Assembly (NCBI GenBank): GCA_963775395.1
Contig: CAVZIX010000008.1
Coordinates: 62,001-126,000 of the forward strand
Length of the DNA: 64,000 bases
Direction of reading: 5' to 3'
Source of the DNA: JAIBJN01 sp963775395
Lineage (GTDB): Bacteria; Actinomycetota; Thermoleophilia; Gaiellales; Gaiellaceae
The notes under the pieces are model-generated. The model did no database searches, was not told the origin of the DNA, and was given only the letters and a program-made list of their open reading frames with translations. Below, piece after piece: positions 52,211-60,680 of this stretch (positions are counted from its first letter, which is position 1; each line of letters begins with the position of its first letter). The translations under genes were made by a program, and so were the position numbers.

Positions 52211-53242
52211 TTAGCCTCCCGGGGACAGGCGCTCGGCGAGGTACGCGAGGGAGAGCGGATACCGGTATTCGATGCCCATGTGACCGGCGTCGAACAGCTC
52301 GAAATGGACGTCGGTCACGCCGACGTCGGCCAGCGCGCGGCGAAAGGCCTCCGCTCCCAGATCCAGATACCACTCGTCCTTCGTGCCGGCGTCGATGTAC
52401 ACGGCTCGAAGGGAGCGCAGGGCGTCCGCTTGGAGCGGCGCCATTCGCACGGGATCCTTCGCCAGCCAACGCTCCCAGACCTCGGGGACGAGCTCCCCCG
52501 TGTCGACGTCGAACGGAAGGTGCACGGTGCCGTCGTCGTCCGTCGAGTAGCACGCGGCCATGCACCACGAGTTCAGCAGGACGCTGTCGCTCGCCTTCGT
52601 CAGCGCCGGGCGATTGCGGAAGTCTGCCCAGAAGCTGTCATACGACCCGTCGTACTCGTCCCGCAACGCTCGCGCGCTCTCACGGAACTCGGGCAGGTAG
52701 CACGCCTCGAAGAGCGCGTCGCCCGCGTGGGTGGCCAGCCCGCCGAAGAGGTCGGGCCGGAGCATCGGCGTCACCATCGCGCCGTAGCCGCCGCTCGACT
52801 TGCCGGCGATCCCGCGGCCTTCCGCCGCCTGCACGGTGCGATAGCGGGCGTCGACCCACGGAACGACCTCGTCGCACAAGTACGTGTGGTATTTGCCCGT
52901 GCCCGGCGAGTCGAGGAACTGGCTCCCACCGAGGGACGTCCAGCAGTCGACCCAGACCAGGATGCACGGCGGCGCGTCTCCCGCAGCGAAGAGATCGTCG
53001 GCGAGCTCCGGGAAGTTGCGCCGGAACGCCGTGCGATTCCGCCACATGTCGAGCTGGCCGGTGAGCCCCTGGATCATGTAGATCGAGGCGTAGCGCCGAT
53101 CCGGGTCGTCGTCGTAACCGGGAGGCAGGTAGATCCAGAGCGGCCGGACGTGAGGATCGCCGAGCGGGTTCCCTCGTAAGGCTTCGCTCTCGAAGCCGGC
53201 CTCCTCGAAGCGGCCGGCGGGCTCGAACGACCAGGGCTCCAC
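52211..53242 (-). CDS. esterase D/antigen 85-like alpha/beta hydrolase
   Basis: 343 residues. The nucleophile motif is GIAGKSSGGYGAMV (GxSxG, Ser in SSGG), with a C-terminal His in FDAGHMGIEYR, and ASIYMIQGLTG in the N-terminal half. No signal peptide is seen, so it is cytoplasmic. Substrate unknown. GTG at 53242 is seven nucleotides after TAGCAT, which itself overlaps the mutM stop codon. Confidence 0.84.
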   Translation of the reverse strand: MEPWSFEPAGRFEEAGFESEALRGNPLGDPHVRPLWIYLPPGYDDDPDRRYASIYMIQGLTGQLDMWRNRTAFRRNFPELADDLFAAGDAPPCILVWVDCWTSLGGSQFLDSPGTGKYHTYLCDEVVPWVDARYRTVQAAEGRGIAGKSSGGYGAMVTPMLRPDLFGGLATHAGDALFEACYLPEFRESARALRDEYDGSYDSFWADFRNRPALTKASDSVLLNSWCMAACYSTDDDGTVHLPFDVDTGELVPEVWERWLAKDPVRMAPLQADALRSLRAVYIDAGTKDEWYLDLGAEAFRRALADVGVTDVHFELFDAGHMGIEYRYPLSLAYLAERLSPGG

Positions 53243-53249
53243 GGCGCGG

Positions 53250-53255
53250 ATGCTA
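53250..53255 (-). promoter_or_regulatory. -10 box TAGCAT of the esterase gene (leaderless)
   Basis: Minus-strand TAGCAT, seven nucleotides, GTG at 53242. Its first three bases are the mutM stop codon, TAG, so the promoter lies at the very end of mutM. Confidence 0.5.
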
Positions 53256-54095
53256 GACGGTCTCGACGAGCGACTGACAGGTCGGGCAGTACCAGGTGCC
53301 ACGCCCACCGGCGCGCGTCTTGGCGATCGGCGTGCCGCAGCGCTCACACGGCTCGCCTTCACGGCCGTAGACCCTGAACTCGTTCTGCATCCGCCCTCGG
53401 CTGCCGTCCGAGCGGCGATAGTCGCGCAGGGTCGCGCCCTGCCGTCGGATGCCCAGGCGGAGCGCCTTGCGGATGCCGTCCCGGAGAGCAGCGACGTCCG
53501 CCGGGCCGAGGTGTCCCGCAGGTGTCAGAGGGTGGATCCGGGCGTACCAGAGGGCCTCGTCCGCGTAGATGTTCCCGACCCCCGCGACGGCACGCTGATC
53601 GAGCAGCGCGGCCTTGACGGGCGCGCGGCGGCCGGCGAGCGACGCGCCCAGGCTCTTTGCGGTGAAGCCGCGCTCCAGCGGTTCCCCGCCCAGCCTCCTC
53701 GCCGCGAAGTACGCGTCGAGGTCGCCCGGCTCGAGGAGGTCCCAGGTCCCGAACCTCCGGACGTCGCGGTAGATGACGTCCGATCCGTCGTCTAATCTGA
53801 CAACTGCCCGCACGTGAGGATCGTCCCGGTACCCGTCCGGCGCCGGGTGCAGGACGTTCCCGGTCATGCGCAGGTGAATGAGGAGGTGCCTCCCGCTCTC
53901 GAACCCGACAATCAAATACTTGCCACGCCTGCGCACGTCGGCGACTCGCTCGCCTTCGAGCTCGGCGCCGATGACCTCGGGCGGCTCCGGCCTCGTGAGC
54001 CTCGCGTCGAAGATGCTGACGCGGTCGAAAGCTCGCCCCTCGAGCCCAGGCGCCAGCGAGGCTCGGATCGTCTCGACTTCGGGTAGCTCGGGCAT
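53253..54095 (-). CDS. mutM: formamidopyrimidine-DNA glycosylase
   Basis: 280 residues. The catalytic N-terminus MPELPEVETI (Pro2, Glu3) is intact, as are LRMTGNVL, GNIYADEALW and the zinc finger CERCGTPIAK ... CPTCQ. It removes 8-oxoguanine and related oxidised purines and nicks by beta,delta-elimination. It starts 15 nt after the deoA stop, on the same strand. Confidence 0.95.
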   Translation of the reverse strand: MPELPEVETIRASLAPGLEGRAFDRVSIFDARLTRPEPPEVIGAELEGERVADVRRRGKYLIVGFESGRHLLIHLRMTGNVLHPAPDGYRDDPHVRAVVRLDDGSDVIYRDVRRFGTWDLLEPGDLDAYFAARRLGGEPLERGFTAKSLGASLAGRRAPVKAALLDQRAVAGVGNIYADEALWYARIHPLTPAGHLGPADVAALRDGIRKALRLGIRRQGATLRDYRRSDGSRGRMQNEFRVYGREGEPCERCGTPIAKTRAGGRGTWYCPTCQSLVETV

Positions 54096-54110
54096 CCTCG
54101 TCGCCTCGAG

Positions 54111-55406
54111 CTAGGAGAGGACCTCGAGCACGATCGGCCGCCGTTCCGGCTCCTCCGCGACGATCGAGTACGCCGCCGTGACCTCGTCCACGGCTCGGGC
54201 GGCCGACTCCTCGTCGCGAGCGTGAACCTCGGCGAGCGACGAGCCGGGGTCGGCGCGGTCGCCGCGCTTGGCCAGGCAGACGACCCCGACCGCGTGGTCG
54301 ATGGCGTCCTCCTTGGAGACTCGTCCTGCGCCCAGGTGGAGCGCCGCGAGCCCCACGGCCGTCGTCGCGATCGCCCCGACGTACCCGGCCGCCGGTGCCG
54401 GCACCGGGCGGACCACCGCTGCGGTCGGAAGTGCCTCGCGGCGCGGGTCGCCGCCCTGCGCCTGGATCCAGCGCTCGTACCGCTCACGGGCAGCTCCACT
54501 GCCGAGAGCTTCCTCGGCGCGTCGTCTGCCCTCGGGCACGTCGACGCCGAGATCCGAGAGAGCCAAAAGGTGTGCGGAGGCGCCGACCACCAGCTCCACG
54601 AGGTCGGGCGGGCCGTTGCCGTCGAGCGTGTCGAGCACCTCGGCGATCTCGAGCGCGTTGCCGACCGCGCGCCCGAGTGGTTGGTCCATGTCCGTCAGCT
54701 CGCAGACGACCTCCCGGCCGGCCCTCCGGCCGAGCTCGACCATGGCCTCTGCCAGCTCGCGCGCGTCGTCGAGCGTCTTCATGAAGGCGCCGTCGCCGAC
54801 CTTCACGTCGAGCACGATCGCGTCGGCACCGCCGGCGATCTTCTTGGACATGATCGAGGAGGCGATGAGCGGGATGATGTCGACCGTTGCGGTGACGTCC
54901 CGGAGCGCGTAGAGCTTCTTGTCCGCGGGCACGAGGTCCGCGGTCTGGCCGACGATCGCCATCCCGACGTCGCTGACCTGCCGGATGAACTCGTCGCCGC
55001 CGAGCTCGATGCGGAAGCCGGGGATCGCCTCGAGCTTGTCGAGCGTGCCGCCGGTGTGACCCAGCCCGCGGCCGCTCATCTTGGCGAACGGCACACCGCA
55101 GGCGGCGACGACGGGGCCGAGCGCGATCGAGGTCTTGTCCCCCACGCCGCCCGTCGAGTGCTTGTCGACGACCTTCCGCCCGAGCGCAGAGAGGTCGATG
55201 GTCTCGCCGCTGCGGACCATCGCGTCGGTGAGCGCATGCGTCTCGGCTGAGGTCAGGCCCTTGAAGTACGCCGCCATGCAGAAGGCGGCCATCTGGTAGT
55301 CCGGCACCTCGCCGCGCGCGTACGCCAGGACGAGCCCGCCGATCTCGGCGGCGGAGAGCTCGGCGCCGTCGCGCTTGCGCTGGATCAGCTCGGCGGGAGG
55401 GATCAC
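54111..55406 (-). CDS. deoA: thymidine/pyrimidine-nucleoside phosphorylase
   Basis: 431 residues. KHSTGGVGDKTSIALGP, SGRGLGHTGGTLDKLEAIPGF and the phosphate-binding block are complete, as in class II nucleoside phosphorylases. It phosphorolyses thymidine or uridine to the base plus (deoxy)ribose-1-phosphate. Start is a GTG at 55406 (VIPPAELIQRKRDG), 22 nt after the deoB stop. The product is the substrate of DeoB, encoded directly upstream. Confidence 0.95.
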   Translation of the reverse strand: MIPPAELIQRKRDGAELSAAEIGGLVLAYARGEVPDYQMAAFCMAAYFKGLTSAETHALTDAMVRSGETIDLSALGRKVVDKHSTGGVGDKTSIALGPVVAACGVPFAKMSGRGLGHTGGTLDKLEAIPGFRIELGGDEFIRQVSDVGMAIVGQTADLVPADKKLYALRDVTATVDIIPLIASSIMSKKIAGGADAIVLDVKVGDGAFMKTLDDARELAEAMVELGRRAGREVVCELTDMDQPLGRAVGNALEIAEVLDTLDGNGPPDLVELVVGASAHLLALSDLGVDVPEGRRRAEEALGSGAARERYERWIQAQGGDPRREALPTAAVVRPVPAPAAGYVGAIATTAVGLAALHLGAGRVSKEDAIDHAVGVVCLAKRGDRADPGSSLAEVHARDEESAARAVDEVTAAYSIVAEEPERRPIVLEVLS

Positions 55407-55428
55407 GCTGCGCGTGCCGAGAAAGCGC

Positions 55429-56595
55429 TCACGGCTGCACGAAAGGCTCGCCCGGGATCCCGCGCCTGGGGGCCTTCCCCCCAAGCCACGCGTTCACCGT
55501 CGCGCCCACGTCCGCGAACTCGCCATCGTGCCGCTGCCCGCTCGCGTTCTTGCCCTCCACGTAGGCGAGCAGCAGCGCGTGCTCGCGCGAGTGGTCGGTC
55601 GAGGGGGTCGTCGGGTCGCATCCGTGGTCGGAGGTCAGCACGAGGAGGTCTCCGGGGCGCAACGCATCCAGCAGGTCGGGCAGGCGGCGGTCGAAGTCCT
55701 GGAGGCAACGGTGGAAGTTCACGGGGTCGTTGCGGTGGCCCCAGAGCATGTCCGTCTCGACGAGGTTCGCGAAGATCAACCCGCCGTCCACCTCGCGCAG
55801 CAGCGTCTCGATCTGCTTGATCCCGTCGGTGTTGGACTTCGTCGGGTGCGAGTGGTCGATGTCGACGCCCGCGAAGATGTCGTGGATCTTCCCGACGCCG
55901 TGCACCTCGTTTCCCGCCTCGCGCACGAGCGTGAGGTAGTTGGGCTGACGCGGCTTCAGCGACCAGTCGTGGCGGTTCGGCGTACGCGTGTAGCTCCCCG
56001 GCTCGCCGACAAACGGCCGCGCGATCACGCGCCCGACCGCATGCTTCCCGGTGAGGATCTCGCGGGCGATGCCGGAAGCCTCGTACAGGTCCTCGAGCGG
56101 GATCGTCTCCTCGTGCGCAGCGATCTGGAAGACCGAGTCGGCGGACGTGTAGACGATCCACTTCCCGGTGCGCTGGTGCTCCTCGCCGAGCTCCTCGATG
56201 ATCTCGGTCCCCGACGCCGCCTTGTTGCCGATCACCCCACGCCCGGTGCGATGCGCGAACTCCTCGATCACGTCGGACGGGAAGCCGTGCGAGTACGTCG
56301 GCATGGCCACCGGCGTGACGATGCCCATCAGCTCCCAGTGGCCGGTCGTCGTGTCCTTGCCCTTCGACCGCTCGAAGAGCCGCCCCGCCACCGCGGGGGC
56401 GTGCTCGAGCGGCGGGCAGCCCTCCAGATCCTCGATGTTCCCGAGGCCAAGCTGTTCGAGGTTGGGGAGGTCGAGCCCACCGACGGCCTTGGCGACGTTG
56501 CCCAGAGTGTCGGACCCCTCGTCGCCGTACTCGTGCGCATCCGGGAGCTCGCCCGCACCAACCGCGTCCAGCACGATCACGCAGGCGCGCGGCAT
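55429..56595 (-). CDS. deoB: phosphopentomutase
   Basis: 388 residues. The alkaline-phosphatase-superfamily metal sites are visible: IVLDAVGAGELPDA, DTTTGHWELMG (phospho-Thr), TSDHGCDPTTPSTDHSREHA. It converts (deoxy)ribose-1-phosphate to the 5-phosphate for entry into central metabolism. ATG follows TAGAAT by 6 nt. Forms a deoB-deoA salvage operon, possibly continuing into mutM. Confidence 0.95.
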   Translation of the reverse strand: MPRACVIVLDAVGAGELPDAHEYGDEGSDTLGNVAKAVGGLDLPNLEQLGLGNIEDLEGCPPLEHAPAVAGRLFERSKGKDTTTGHWELMGIVTPVAMPTYSHGFPSDVIEEFAHRTGRGVIGNKAASGTEIIEELGEEHQRTGKWIVYTSADSVFQIAAHEETIPLEDLYEASGIAREILTGKHAVGRVIARPFVGEPGSYTRTPNRHDWSLKPRQPNYLTLVREAGNEVHGVGKIHDIFAGVDIDHSHPTKSNTDGIKQIETLLREVDGGLIFANLVETDMLWGHRNDPVNFHRCLQDFDRRLPDLLDALRPGDLLVLTSDHGCDPTTPSTDHSREHALLLAYVEGKNASGQRHDGEFADVGATVNAWLGGKAPRRGIPGEPFVQP

Positions 56596-56600
56596 ACGGC

Positions 56601-56607
56601 TATTCTA
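56601..56607. promoter_or_regulatory. overlapping divergent -10 boxes, deoB and 44-aa gene
   Basis: TATTCTA contains TATTCT on the plus strand (56601-56606), 9 nt before the ATG at 56616, and TAGAAT on the minus strand (56607-56602), 6 nt before the deoB ATG at 56595. Confidence 0.6.
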
Positions 56608-56615
56608 GGGACGCG

Positions 56616-56750
56616 ATGGACACCGTCCTCGGCCTCTTCGGTATCGCCTTCTGGATCGCAGGGACGATTTCGCTCGCGGTCGGCGTGACCTACCTCGCCG
56701 TCAGGCTCTTCCCCGGCGAGGACGAGGGCACTCCGAAGCCCCAGTCGTAG
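56616..56750 (+). CDS. 44-aa single-pass membrane protein
   Basis: MDTVLGLFGIAFWIAGTIS begins a peptide with one hydrophobic helix of about 27 residues (residues 4-30), then RLFPGEDEGTPKPQS. It is divergent from deoB, has a plausible -10 box and stops just before the convergent ald gene. Typical of unannotated small membrane proteins; function unknown. Confidence 0.55.
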   Translation: MDTVLGLFGIAFWIAGTISLAVGVTYLAVRLFPGEDEGTPKPQS

Positions 56751-56756
56751 CCGATC

Positions 56757-57884
56757 TCACGTCACCGGCTCGAGCGGCAGCGCCTGCTCGAGCGGCATGA
56801 ACGGAAGGTCGTGCGCCTCGGCCACGGCCTCGTACGTGAGCTTCCCGTCCAGCACGTTGACGCCGCGCCACAGCGCCCGGTCGCGGACGATGGCCTCGCG
56901 GACGCCCAGGTCGGCGATAGCCTCGACATACGGAAGCGTCATGTTCGTGAGCCCGAACGTCGAGGTGATCGGCACGGCTCCCGGCATGTTCGCGACGCAG
57001 TAGTGGACGATCCCGTCGACCTCGTAGATCGGGTCGGAGTGGGTCGTCGGCCGTGACGTCTCGAAGCAACCGCCCTGGTCGATCGCGACGTCGACGAGGA
57101 CGGCGCCGGGCTTCAGGCCGGCGAGCATGTCCCGTGTGATGAGCTTCGGCGCGCGGGCTCCGGGGATCAGCACAGCGCCGATGATCAGGTCGGCGTCGGC
57201 CACGGCGAGCTCGATCTGGAGACGGTTCGACATGCAGAGCGTGATGCGCCCGTCGAGCATCATCTCCAGGTCGCGCATGCGCTCGACCGACTTGTCGAGG
57301 ATCCAGACGTCGGCCTGCATCCCGACGGCGATCAGGGCCGCGTTGTAGCCGACGATCCCGCCGCCCAGGACGACCACCTTGGCGGGCGGCACGCCCGGGA
57401 TGCCGCCAAGCAGCAGCCCACGGCCGCCCTGTGCCTTCTCGAGCGCCCACGCGCCCATCTGCGTCGCGAGTCGGCCGGCGACCTCGCTCATCGGCGCGAG
57501 CAGCGGAAGCCGCCCGTCGTCCGTCTCCACGGTCTCGTAGGCGATGCACGTCGCGCCGCTCGCGATGAGCGCACGGGTGAGCTCGTCGTCGGCAGCGAGG
57601 TGCAGGTAGGTGAAGAGGACGAGCCCTTCGCGCAGCCGCCCGTACTCCTCCGGGAGCGGCTCCTTCACCTTCAGCACCATCTCCGCCGTCGCCCAGACCT
57701 CGTCGACGGGGGCGATCTGCGCCCCGACGTTGAGGTAGTCGGAGTCCGGGAAGGCGCTGCCGACGCCTGCGCCGGTCTCGACGACGACCTCGTGCCCGCG
57801 CTGTCTCAGCTCGCCCGCGCCGGCGGGCGTGAGCGCGACCCGACACTCGTCCTGCTTGATCTCCTTGGCGACGCCAATCCGCAT
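56757..57884 (-). CDS. ald: alanine dehydrogenase
   Basis: 375 residues. RIGVAKEIKQDECRVALTPAG, catalytic Lys in VLKVKEPLP and His in FTYLHLAADDELT, and the NAD-binding glycine run VVVLGGGIVGYNAALIA are present. It interconverts alanine and pyruvate + ammonia with NAD(H). ATG at 57884 (MRIGVAKE). No partner regulator lies nearby. Confidence 0.95.
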   Translation of the reverse strand: MRIGVAKEIKQDECRVALTPAGAGELRQRGHEVVVETGAGVGSAFPDSDYLNVGAQIAPVDEVWATAEMVLKVKEPLPEEYGRLREGLVLFTYLHLAADDELTRALIASGATCIAYETVETDDGRLPLLAPMSEVAGRLATQMGAWALEKAQGGRGLLLGGIPGVPPAKVVVLGGGIVGYNAALIAVGMQADVWILDKSVERMRDLEMMLDGRITLCMSNRLQIELAVADADLIIGAVLIPGARAPKLITRDMLAGLKPGAVLVDVAIDQGGCFETSRPTTHSDPIYEVDGIVHYCVANMPGAVPITSTFGLTNMTLPYVEAIADLGVREAIVRDRALWRGVNVLDGKLTYEAVAEAHDLPFMPLEQALPLEPVT

Positions 57885-57971
57885 GAGGCGGGCCAACGAT
57901 AACCGAACCGCCTCGCCGGGATGGCCGCATTTGCACGGAGTTCTCCGACCGGCGGTCGAACGGAACCGGCG

Positions 57972-58961
57972 TCAGGCGGCACGTGCGCGGGCCAACGCAC
58001 CGGCCGCGAAGGCGGCCGCGAAGAACCAGGGATCCTCGTCCGCCCCTCGCCCCATATGCGAGAGCGAGAGCTCCCGGCAGGCCTCTCTCCAGCCCGCGAC
58101 GTCCACCACCTCCAGGCCCTCGACGCCGGCCGGCGCCTCCAGGCCCGCGGGCCAGGCAACCGGGACCGTGCCGCCCATGAGCTCGAGCGCGGCAAGCGTG
58201 TGGTGCGAGAGCCCGCGGTGCCGGTCGCGCGGATCGGCCTCGGAGACGCGTGCCGCGATCACGGGCGCGGCGTCCAGCGCTCGGGCGGCGCTCGCGGCCT
58301 CGCCCGCCGCGAGCCCGCCGTGGCCGTAGCGCGAGCCGGTGCCGACGACGCCTGGCCCGATCCCGCACACGACCGCCTCCATCCCGGCCCGCGCGCAGGT
58401 GACGAGCGCGGAGGCGGCCGAGACGCAGGCGAGGTCTCCGCCGAAGCAGGCGCCGACCGCGACGGTCGTCTTCAGGTAGCCCCGTTCCCGGAGGTCACGA
58501 ACGGTGTCGGAGAGCCCGACGGGGAGCGCCCCGCCCGGGAGCTGGACGTACGCGACAGCGAGATCGCGGCCCAGCCCGGCGCACACCGGCGCGAGCTGAC
58601 TGTGCAGGGAGCAGCAGACGACCGGAAGGTCGCGCAGCGACTCAGGCGCGCCCTCCGCGGTGCCTTCCTCCGCGTGGATGACCGCGTGTTGGAGCGGCGT
58701 GTACGGGAGCTTCATCACGTGCGCACCCTCTTCGGCCGGCAGCTCGAGCCCGCGGGTCAGATTCGCGTGGAGCACGTCGAACCCGCCGCTTCCCAGCCCC
58801 AGCTCGACCGCCTGGACGTTCACGAGCACGTCGTCTCCGAGAGCCACCGGGCCGGTCAGCTCCGGATAGGCGACACACGGCCGCCCGTCGACCTCCAGCC
58901 GGACGAGCCCGTCGTGCCGCGCCCGGATCTCCGTGACGGTCCCGCGTCGGAGCGTGACCAT
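57972..58961 (-). CDS. DUF3866 family protein
   Basis: 329 residues. The N-terminus TLRRGTVTEIRARHDGLVRLEVDGRPCVAYPELTG and GIGPGVVGTGSRYGHGG with LSHHTLAALELMGG are conserved in DUF3866, a family found mainly in Firmicutes and Actinobacteria. No catalytic motif is known. It begins 2 nt after the M20 peptidase stop, so they are likely co-transcribed. Confidence 0.83.
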   Translation of the reverse strand: MVTLRRGTVTEIRARHDGLVRLEVDGRPCVAYPELTGPVALGDDVLVNVQAVELGLGSGGFDVLHANLTRGLELPAEEGAHVMKLPYTPLQHAVIHAEEGTAEGAPESLRDLPVVCCSLHSQLAPVCAGLGRDLAVAYVQLPGGALPVGLSDTVRDLRERGYLKTTVAVGACFGGDLACVSAASALVTCARAGMEAVVCGIGPGVVGTGSRYGHGGLAAGEAASAARALDAAPVIAARVSEADPRDRHRGLSHHTLAALELMGGTVPVAWPAGLEAPAGVEGLEVVDVAGWREACRELSLSHMGRGADEDPWFFAAAFAAGALARARAA

Positions 58962-58963
58962 GC

Positions 58964-60070
58964 TCAGGCGTTGCCGCGCGCCGCTTCGACGAGCTCGAGC
59001 GTCACCGCGACCATCGCGTCGAGGTCGGCGACGGCGATCTCCTCTTCGGCGGTGTGCACGTTGGTCATCCCGTTGGCCATGTTGACGCAGTGCAGCCCGC
59101 GCTCGTTGAAGACGTTTGCGTCGGCGCCTCCTCCGACGAGAACTTCGCGCGGCTCGAAGCCGGCGCGCTGAACTGCCGCGCGGGCGAGGGCGAGCGCAGG
59201 ATCGTCGGCGTCGAGCCGGTAGCCGCGGTACTTGTCCTCGACCGTCGTCTCGACCTCGCACTCGCTGAGCGACGCGGCGAAGGCGAAGCAGTCGAGCATC
59301 TCCTGGACGAGCGCCGCGAGCTTCTCCTCGTCGCGCGAGCGCGCCTCGACGGCCAGCCTGCAGCGCTCCGGGACGACGTTCAGCGCGCTGCCGCCGTCGA
59401 TCAGGCCCGCGTTCGCGGTCGTCTCGTCGTCGATCCTGCCCAGGCGGAGATCCGAGATGGCGCGCGCAGCGGCGACGATCGCCGACCGCCCGTCCTCGGG
59501 GTTGATTCCGGCATGCGCGGGCCGCCCCGTGAAGAGCACGTCGAGGGCGCGCCCGGACGGCGCTCCGACGACGATGTCGCCGACCGTGCCGGAGTAGTCG
59601 TAGACGAATCCGAGCCGGGCGTTGAGGCGACCGTGGTCGAAGGCGAACGCGCCCTCCAGGCCGGTTTCCTCCCGGGTCGTGAACAGAAGCTCGATCCCGG
59701 CGTGGCGACGGCCCTCCGCGAGCAGCAAGCGGGTCGCCTCGAGGAGCACGGCGACTGCGGCCTTGTCGTCGGCGCCCAGGATCGTCGCCCTGCCGTTCGT
59801 GACGATGCCGTCTTCGACGACGGGCTCGATCGGCCCGCTCGGAGGCACGGTGTCGAGGTGGGCGCACAGGAAGATCGGCTCACCGCCCTCCTCGTTCGCC
59901 GGCAGCCGGGCGAGCACATTTCCGAAGTCGTCCGTGTCGGACTCGATGCCGAGGCCGCGGAGGTACTCGCGGACGCGGTCGGCGACTGCCTCTTCCTCCC
60001 CCGAGGGGCTCGGAATCGCCGCGAGCTCGAGGAAGAGCGGCAGGACGTCCGAGGCCCACGTGGTCGTCAC
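58964..60070 (-). CDS. M20-family metallopeptidase (PepT-like)
   Basis: 368 residues. Zinc ligands and catalytic residues appear in order: FLCAHLDTVPP, ATILGADDKAAVAV, LLFTTREETGLEGA, DYSG and a C-terminal TNVHTAEEEI. The dimerisation lid domain is inserted at about 180-285. This suits a tri- or dipeptidase. GTG at 60070 is seven nucleotides after TAGAAT. Followed by DUF3866. Confidence 0.88.
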   Translation of the reverse strand: MTTTWASDVLPLFLELAAIPSPSGEEEAVADRVREYLRGLGIESDTDDFGNVLARLPANEEGGEPIFLCAHLDTVPPSGPIEPVVEDGIVTNGRATILGADDKAAVAVLLEATRLLLAEGRRHAGIELLFTTREETGLEGAFAFDHGRLNARLGFVYDYSGTVGDIVVGAPSGRALDVLFTGRPAHAGINPEDGRSAIVAAARAISDLRLGRIDDETTANAGLIDGGSALNVVPERCRLAVEARSRDEEKLAALVQEMLDCFAFAASLSECEVETTVEDKYRGYRLDADDPALALARAAVQRAGFEPREVLVGGGADANVFNERGLHCVNMANGMTNVHTAEEEIAVADLDAMVAVTLELVEAARGNA

Positions 60071-60077
60071 GGCGACG

Positions 60078-60083
60078 ATTCTA
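60078..60083 (-). promoter_or_regulatory. -10 box TAGAAT of the M20 peptidase gene (leaderless)
   Basis: Minus-strand TAGAAT, seven nucleotides CGTCGCC, then GTG at 60070. Confidence 0.6.
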
Positions 60084-60135
60084 GGTGCGCCACGTCGCTA
60101 CTGAGCATCGGTTACCCCTGACTGGGGTGTGCGTC

Positions 60136-60417
60136 CTAGAAGCCGATGAGAACCTCGCCCGCCGTCACCTGCGGCGGCGCGACGCCCAGGTCCGGAAGGT
60201 TCTCGGCCAGCCACGCGGCCGCGGCGCTATTCGACTCCTCCGCGCCCGCCTGATCTTCGAAGACGTTGATCGACGTCGTGGCGTCGCCGCCCTTCACGAG
60301 GTAGTAGGCCTTGAACCCGTTGATGGCCCCGATCACTTGCCGAATGTCGTCCTCGTGCTCGGCGAGCGCATCGGCCAAGTCTCGGTTGCCAGCGTAGGTG
60401 CGGACACTCGCGTACAT
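60136..60417 (-). CDS. small dimeric alpha/beta-barrel-like protein
   Basis: 93 residues. MYASVRTYAGNRDLADALAE, INGFKAYYLVKGGDATTSINVFEDQAGAEESNSAAAAWLAENL resembles antibiotic-biosynthesis-monooxygenase-type ferredoxin-like folds that dimerise and can bind heme or aromatic compounds. Conserved His residues for heme are not evident. A GGAGGAGACGACC ribosome site supports ATG at 60417. Function not known. Confidence 0.7.
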   Translation of the reverse strand: MYASVRTYAGNRDLADALAEHEDDIRQVIGAINGFKAYYLVKGGDATTSINVFEDQAGAEESNSAAAAWLAENLPDLGVAPPQVTAGEVLIGF

Positions 60418-60566
60418 GGTCGTCTCCTCCGTTCGGCTCTGACCCCAAGCGCCGCACCCTCCCACACTCAAACGCCGAAGTCACGCGCCGAACTGGTTAC
60501 AGCCAGACACACACTCCGCACGATCCGCGCGCTTTCGCCGCGCTTTTCCTCGCTAGCGTTCGATCT

Positions 60567-60586
60567 GGGGGTTCCCCCGGCGGGGG
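60567..60586 (-). terminator. GC-rich inverted repeats downstream of pyrG
   Basis: In the 263-nt gap between pyrG (end 60681) and the small barrel protein (start 60417), GGGGG-TT-CCCCC and CCCCC-GGC-GGGGG form alternative short hairpins. No T-run follows, so termination is only suggested. I see nothing else in the gap. Confidence 0.3.
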
Positions 60587-60680
60587 CGCGGATTGCTCTT
60601 CCCCGGTTTCCGCGCTGCGAGGTCTTCACCTGGCAAGCAGCGCGCTACGCCCGGGGTCTCGAGGATCCCTCGGACGGCCT

